64,000 nt of DNA from Sisyra terminalis (lineage: Eukaryota; Arthropoda; Insecta; Neuroptera; Sisyridae), in assembly GCA_958496175.1 (NCBI GenBank), contig OY292274.1:43410630-43474629 (forward strand), written 5' to 3'. The translations under genes and the position numbers were made by a program. The notes under the pieces were generated by a model. It saw only the letters and a program-made list of their open reading frames with translations. It had not been told where the DNA came from and searched no databases. This document shows, piece after piece, positions 61,158-64,000 of this stretch (its first letter is position 1; each line of letters begins with the position of its first letter).

Positions 61158-63003
61158 TTTTTTTTTTATTTTTGGCTTAAAATTTTTTCTTAAGACTAAA
61201 GCAATTGTTTTATTATGTTTTAAAAATGAGAACTGAGGTAGAAGGTTTTCGCTTAATTTAAATAAACCTTCCCGTTGTGTAGTAAAGTTTATCAACTTTA
61301 CTGCTCAAGTCATCCAATATAAAAATGCTATTATAGATTGGAAATTGGCTATTATGTTTAATGACTTTCCGCTTAGCACTCGTGCGTTACATCGAAACTG
61401 CATTATATTATATTGATACTATAAGGGGTTGAATCTCTTATCTGTACAGTATTCATGTAACAAAACTTGATAATGAGTGTTTTTACTGAAGTTAAACATT
61501 GAGGAAGTCATTAAAAAAATTAAGAAATTGAGTCAAGTAGATACAAGGATAAATTACACTGAAATCAAATTTTATGTAAAGTGAATAAATTTCCCATTTG
61601 AGAATTTTGTTGAAATAGTTTTGGGGAAAATAAATTACCTGTTGGCTGTTTGTTGTAACACAAACTTTTAACTGTTTATGGGAACACAGGAGCCGAGTAT
61701 AGTTGTCGTCGGAAAAACAAGACCATGATAGAATGAGAGTATATACCGTTAACGTAATGAGTGTCCAACAGAGATGGAAAACTCGAGGTGTTAATAACGT
61801 AAACTGTGTGGAAAACTAAATTTCATTTTGTCAGAGGCTAAAGAACGTGCGAGGAACGTTTGAAACGCGTCCAATGCATTTTACTGTTATACTGTTGTTG
61901 CTTTTATATGTAGGTGTATATTCACTGTCTGCTCCGTTTTGATAAAAATATTTCAACTTTATTATTAGTTTATGAAAACTTTCTACGTTTTGAATCTTTT
62001 AAATTGTTTCAGTTTATTTTTTTAGATTTTCCGCCTCCCCTAATTATATTTTCTCAGACGAGCGAAAAATTCTTCTCTCGTGCTCGGTTATAATCCTTGC
62101 AAAGAATTCTGAATTAATTAAAAATATTTATTAGAAAATCTAGAGCAAAAGTAGGGTATCATACGCGACAACTGATCTCGTGTTTTTAACTCTGCAGAGC
62201 TTTCGCTCATTGTTATCCAAATTTCTCAACAAAATACAACAAATATTAAGTAAAAAGCCACTGTTCATCTTTTCATTACACGTCAGCTTATTTATAAAAC
62301 CTTGGGAGAAATGTTAAACAGTAGTCTTTGTTAATTAGAATCTTTCATTTTACTTTCCTTAAAAATAAATTTTGCTGCTGAAAATAGCTAGTGCTACGAT
62401 TTTAATCAATCCATAACTTCTATACACACGAAAAGCAACAGAAACCATATTTTGAGGTGAAACGAACCATTTAGTACAAAATTTATCTTATGCTATATTG
62501 TAACTAGCAAACAAATGCACTTAAGAAAGTTAATTTTTAAATATGTAAAAGCTAAATTAAAAATTCAATTTCACTGGAAACGAACTACGGTTTTCTCGAA
62601 TTATTGAGGTTCATACAATAAAACAAAGCTCATTTATCTTAGCATATTTTATAAGGCAAATTAAGGAAAAGGAAAAACATTTTATTTAAAAACTCAAAAC
62701 TCTTTGTATCAGTTACGTCTCCTTATTTCCTCTAATTCACTGAATTCGCATAAAAACACGTTCTCAAAAGATTTAAGAAAGATTGTTTAACGTTTCGGGG
62801 TAAAAAAAAATATTTTTCAAATGCAGAATTCTTTTAGTTTTCAGTAAAATACTTTACTACAATTTTTTTAAATTGTAAAAATGAGTTCTGATCCTTTTGT
62901 AATGCTAACTATTAAATTGTTATTTCGTTAAATGTAATAAATATAATTATATATTTAAATAGGAATCGTGGTGCCTTGGATACTTTTAAGTTTGATGTTT
63001 ATG
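61158..63003. other. no gene recognised (possible intron)
   Basis: AT-rich DNA following the donor at 61152; no acceptor with a supported exon was found. Confidence 0.3.
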
Positions 63004-63011
63004 GTTTATGG

Positions 63012-63273
63012 CAGAGATGGCGAATCTTTTTTAGGCTTGGGTCAATTTTTTTTCATACTTTTTTTAGTACTAGCTCGTGGGTCATAAATGTGTTAGACTT
63101 CCATTAACTTCCATGGCTTCCATTTCCCAAGGAGAAACAGAGAGAGAATGATACAAGCGCTATGGAAGTCTCTTTCTACAAACCCAACAAATGGTTGACT
63201 AGTCATCGTGAGTTATTTAAAAAGCATACGCGAGTCAATGTTTGACCCACGGGTCATAGGTTCGCTATCACTG
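63012..63273. mobile_element. hAT-type MITE with perfect 8-bp target duplication
   Basis: The left end CAGAGATGGCGAATCT and the complement of the right end CAGTGATAGCGAACCT match at 13 of 16 bases. GTTTATGG flanks both sides (63004-63011 and 63274-63281). The 262-bp interior has GGGTCAA-type subterminal motifs at both ends and no ORF. Confidence 0.9.
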
Positions 63274-63281
63274 GTTTATGG

Positions 63282-64000
63282 TCTCCCAACTTTTTCTGGT
63301 GCTCAAATATGAAACATTTGTTTTTAAAAACACGTCAAATGGGGCAGAGTAAAAAAACGCCAAATCGTGGTAGCCTGTCTCAATGATAACGTGTTTTTGA
63401 TCATTGATGTTTTATAATTGAGTACCAGAAGAAGTTTGGAGACCAACGAAACGTAGCACGATGATTGAAAATAACACCAAACAAATTAATATTTTTAGAA
63501 TCGTGATTCCTATTTAATTGTTAAAGCATGCATAGAAGTCATCCGTAAATAACGTCACACAAATATTACGAGTTTTATCCCCTTTCTTCCGTCCTTGTTA
63601 TAGGTGTTCACATTTTTAAAACCTCCTCCCCCTAGTTAAAATGTTATAAATTAATGAATTTTATACTTAGAAGTAATTAAAGTAATACAGCAATTTCATT
63701 TTTTTATTTCCACTAAATACTTAAATATTTATTAAACTCAATATAAAGTCAAATATTTTAAATAATAGGCAAAACAAAATAATCATTAAGAAGCAATAGA
63801 CGATTATGTTGATAAAAGATTTAAAACTTAATCATCTTATGTCCATTGACTTTAACATTTAAATTACAACATGTTACATCACAAAGCTTTTGAATCCCCT
63901 GGCCCTTGTTACACAATATCCCATTTTGTTGACTTCCTCCCTTACCTGAACATGTGACGTCATTCATGGATGGTCCCATATAAAGTCCAATAGGTTTATA
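63282..64000. other. no gene recognised; hammerhead-like relic
   Basis: 63425-63457 reads CCAGAAGAAGTTTGG, then AGACCAACGAAACGTAGC, resembling the CTGATGA...GAAACGTAGC core of 7911-7943 with the first part mutated. The rest is AT-rich with no coding feature. Confidence 0.35.

Overview
This is a eukaryotic, AT-rich window (roughly two-thirds A+T by eye), almost certainly from an insect or other arthropod. The reasons are GT-AG introns of 60-85 bases, the transposon set (Helitrons, Penelope-like and Jockey-like retroelements, hAT and TA- or TTAA-flanked MITEs, a tRNA-derived SINE) and the lack of any bacterial gene layout. Long (AT)n tracts and many fold-back repeats are typical of intergenic or large-intron insect DNA. 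The species cannot be named from the sequence.

Protein-coding content is sparse. One host gene is well supported at the left end (+ strand, about 1.34-2.53 kb). Five consecutive exons join in frame and encode the C-terminal ~246 residues of a protein whose end resembles the FAM47 family; its 5' end was not found. Weaker host signals are a 63-base exon-like segment at 58081-58143, a GC-raised block ending in ATG|GTAAGT at 61149-61157, a coding-like island with one stop at 35378-35610, and an unrecognised 159-codon ORF on the minus strand at 9854-10333. Most other ORFs are chance or repeat-derived.

Layout. 0-8 kb: the FAM47-like gene, a tRNA-derived SINE, a long fold-back element with a perfect 9-bp target duplication (3307-4103), a TTAA-flanked MITE (4804-5514), a short hairpin, a dispersed repeat, a second SINE and a fold-back carrying a hammerhead-like core (7697-8014). 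9-23 kb: the unknown ORF, a TA-flanked MITE, a possible degenerate LTR with a tRNA-Trp-type primer site, a promoter-bearing LTR-like element with four heat-shock elements plus GAGA tracts and a TATA box (17163-17679), a LINE ORF2 remnant, and a SINE that has become a fold-back. 23.5-29.8 kb: a Helitron cluster in both orientations. 34-46 kb: hAT MITEs, the coding-like island and a 1.17-kb near-perfect inverted repeat with a 623-bp direct copy 1.7 kb away. 46.9-52.2 kb: a 5'-truncated Jockey-like LINE with a 15-bp target duplication and a full-length Helitron containing a 116-bp perfect palindrome. 53-60 kb: Penelope-like element pieces, including a GIY-YIG endonuclease end with a hammerhead-like tail and an inverted partner lacking that ribozyme. 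60-64 kb: the GC-raised exon candidate and a hAT MITE with a perfect 8-bp target duplication.

The window is best read as transposon-dominated DNA beside or inside host genes, with many elements turned into inverted repeats. The most distinctive signals are the heat-shock-type promoter in an LTR-like unit, the spacer-free 116-bp palindrome, the template-switch scar at 43.28 kb, and hammerhead-like cores recurring in fold-back repeats.
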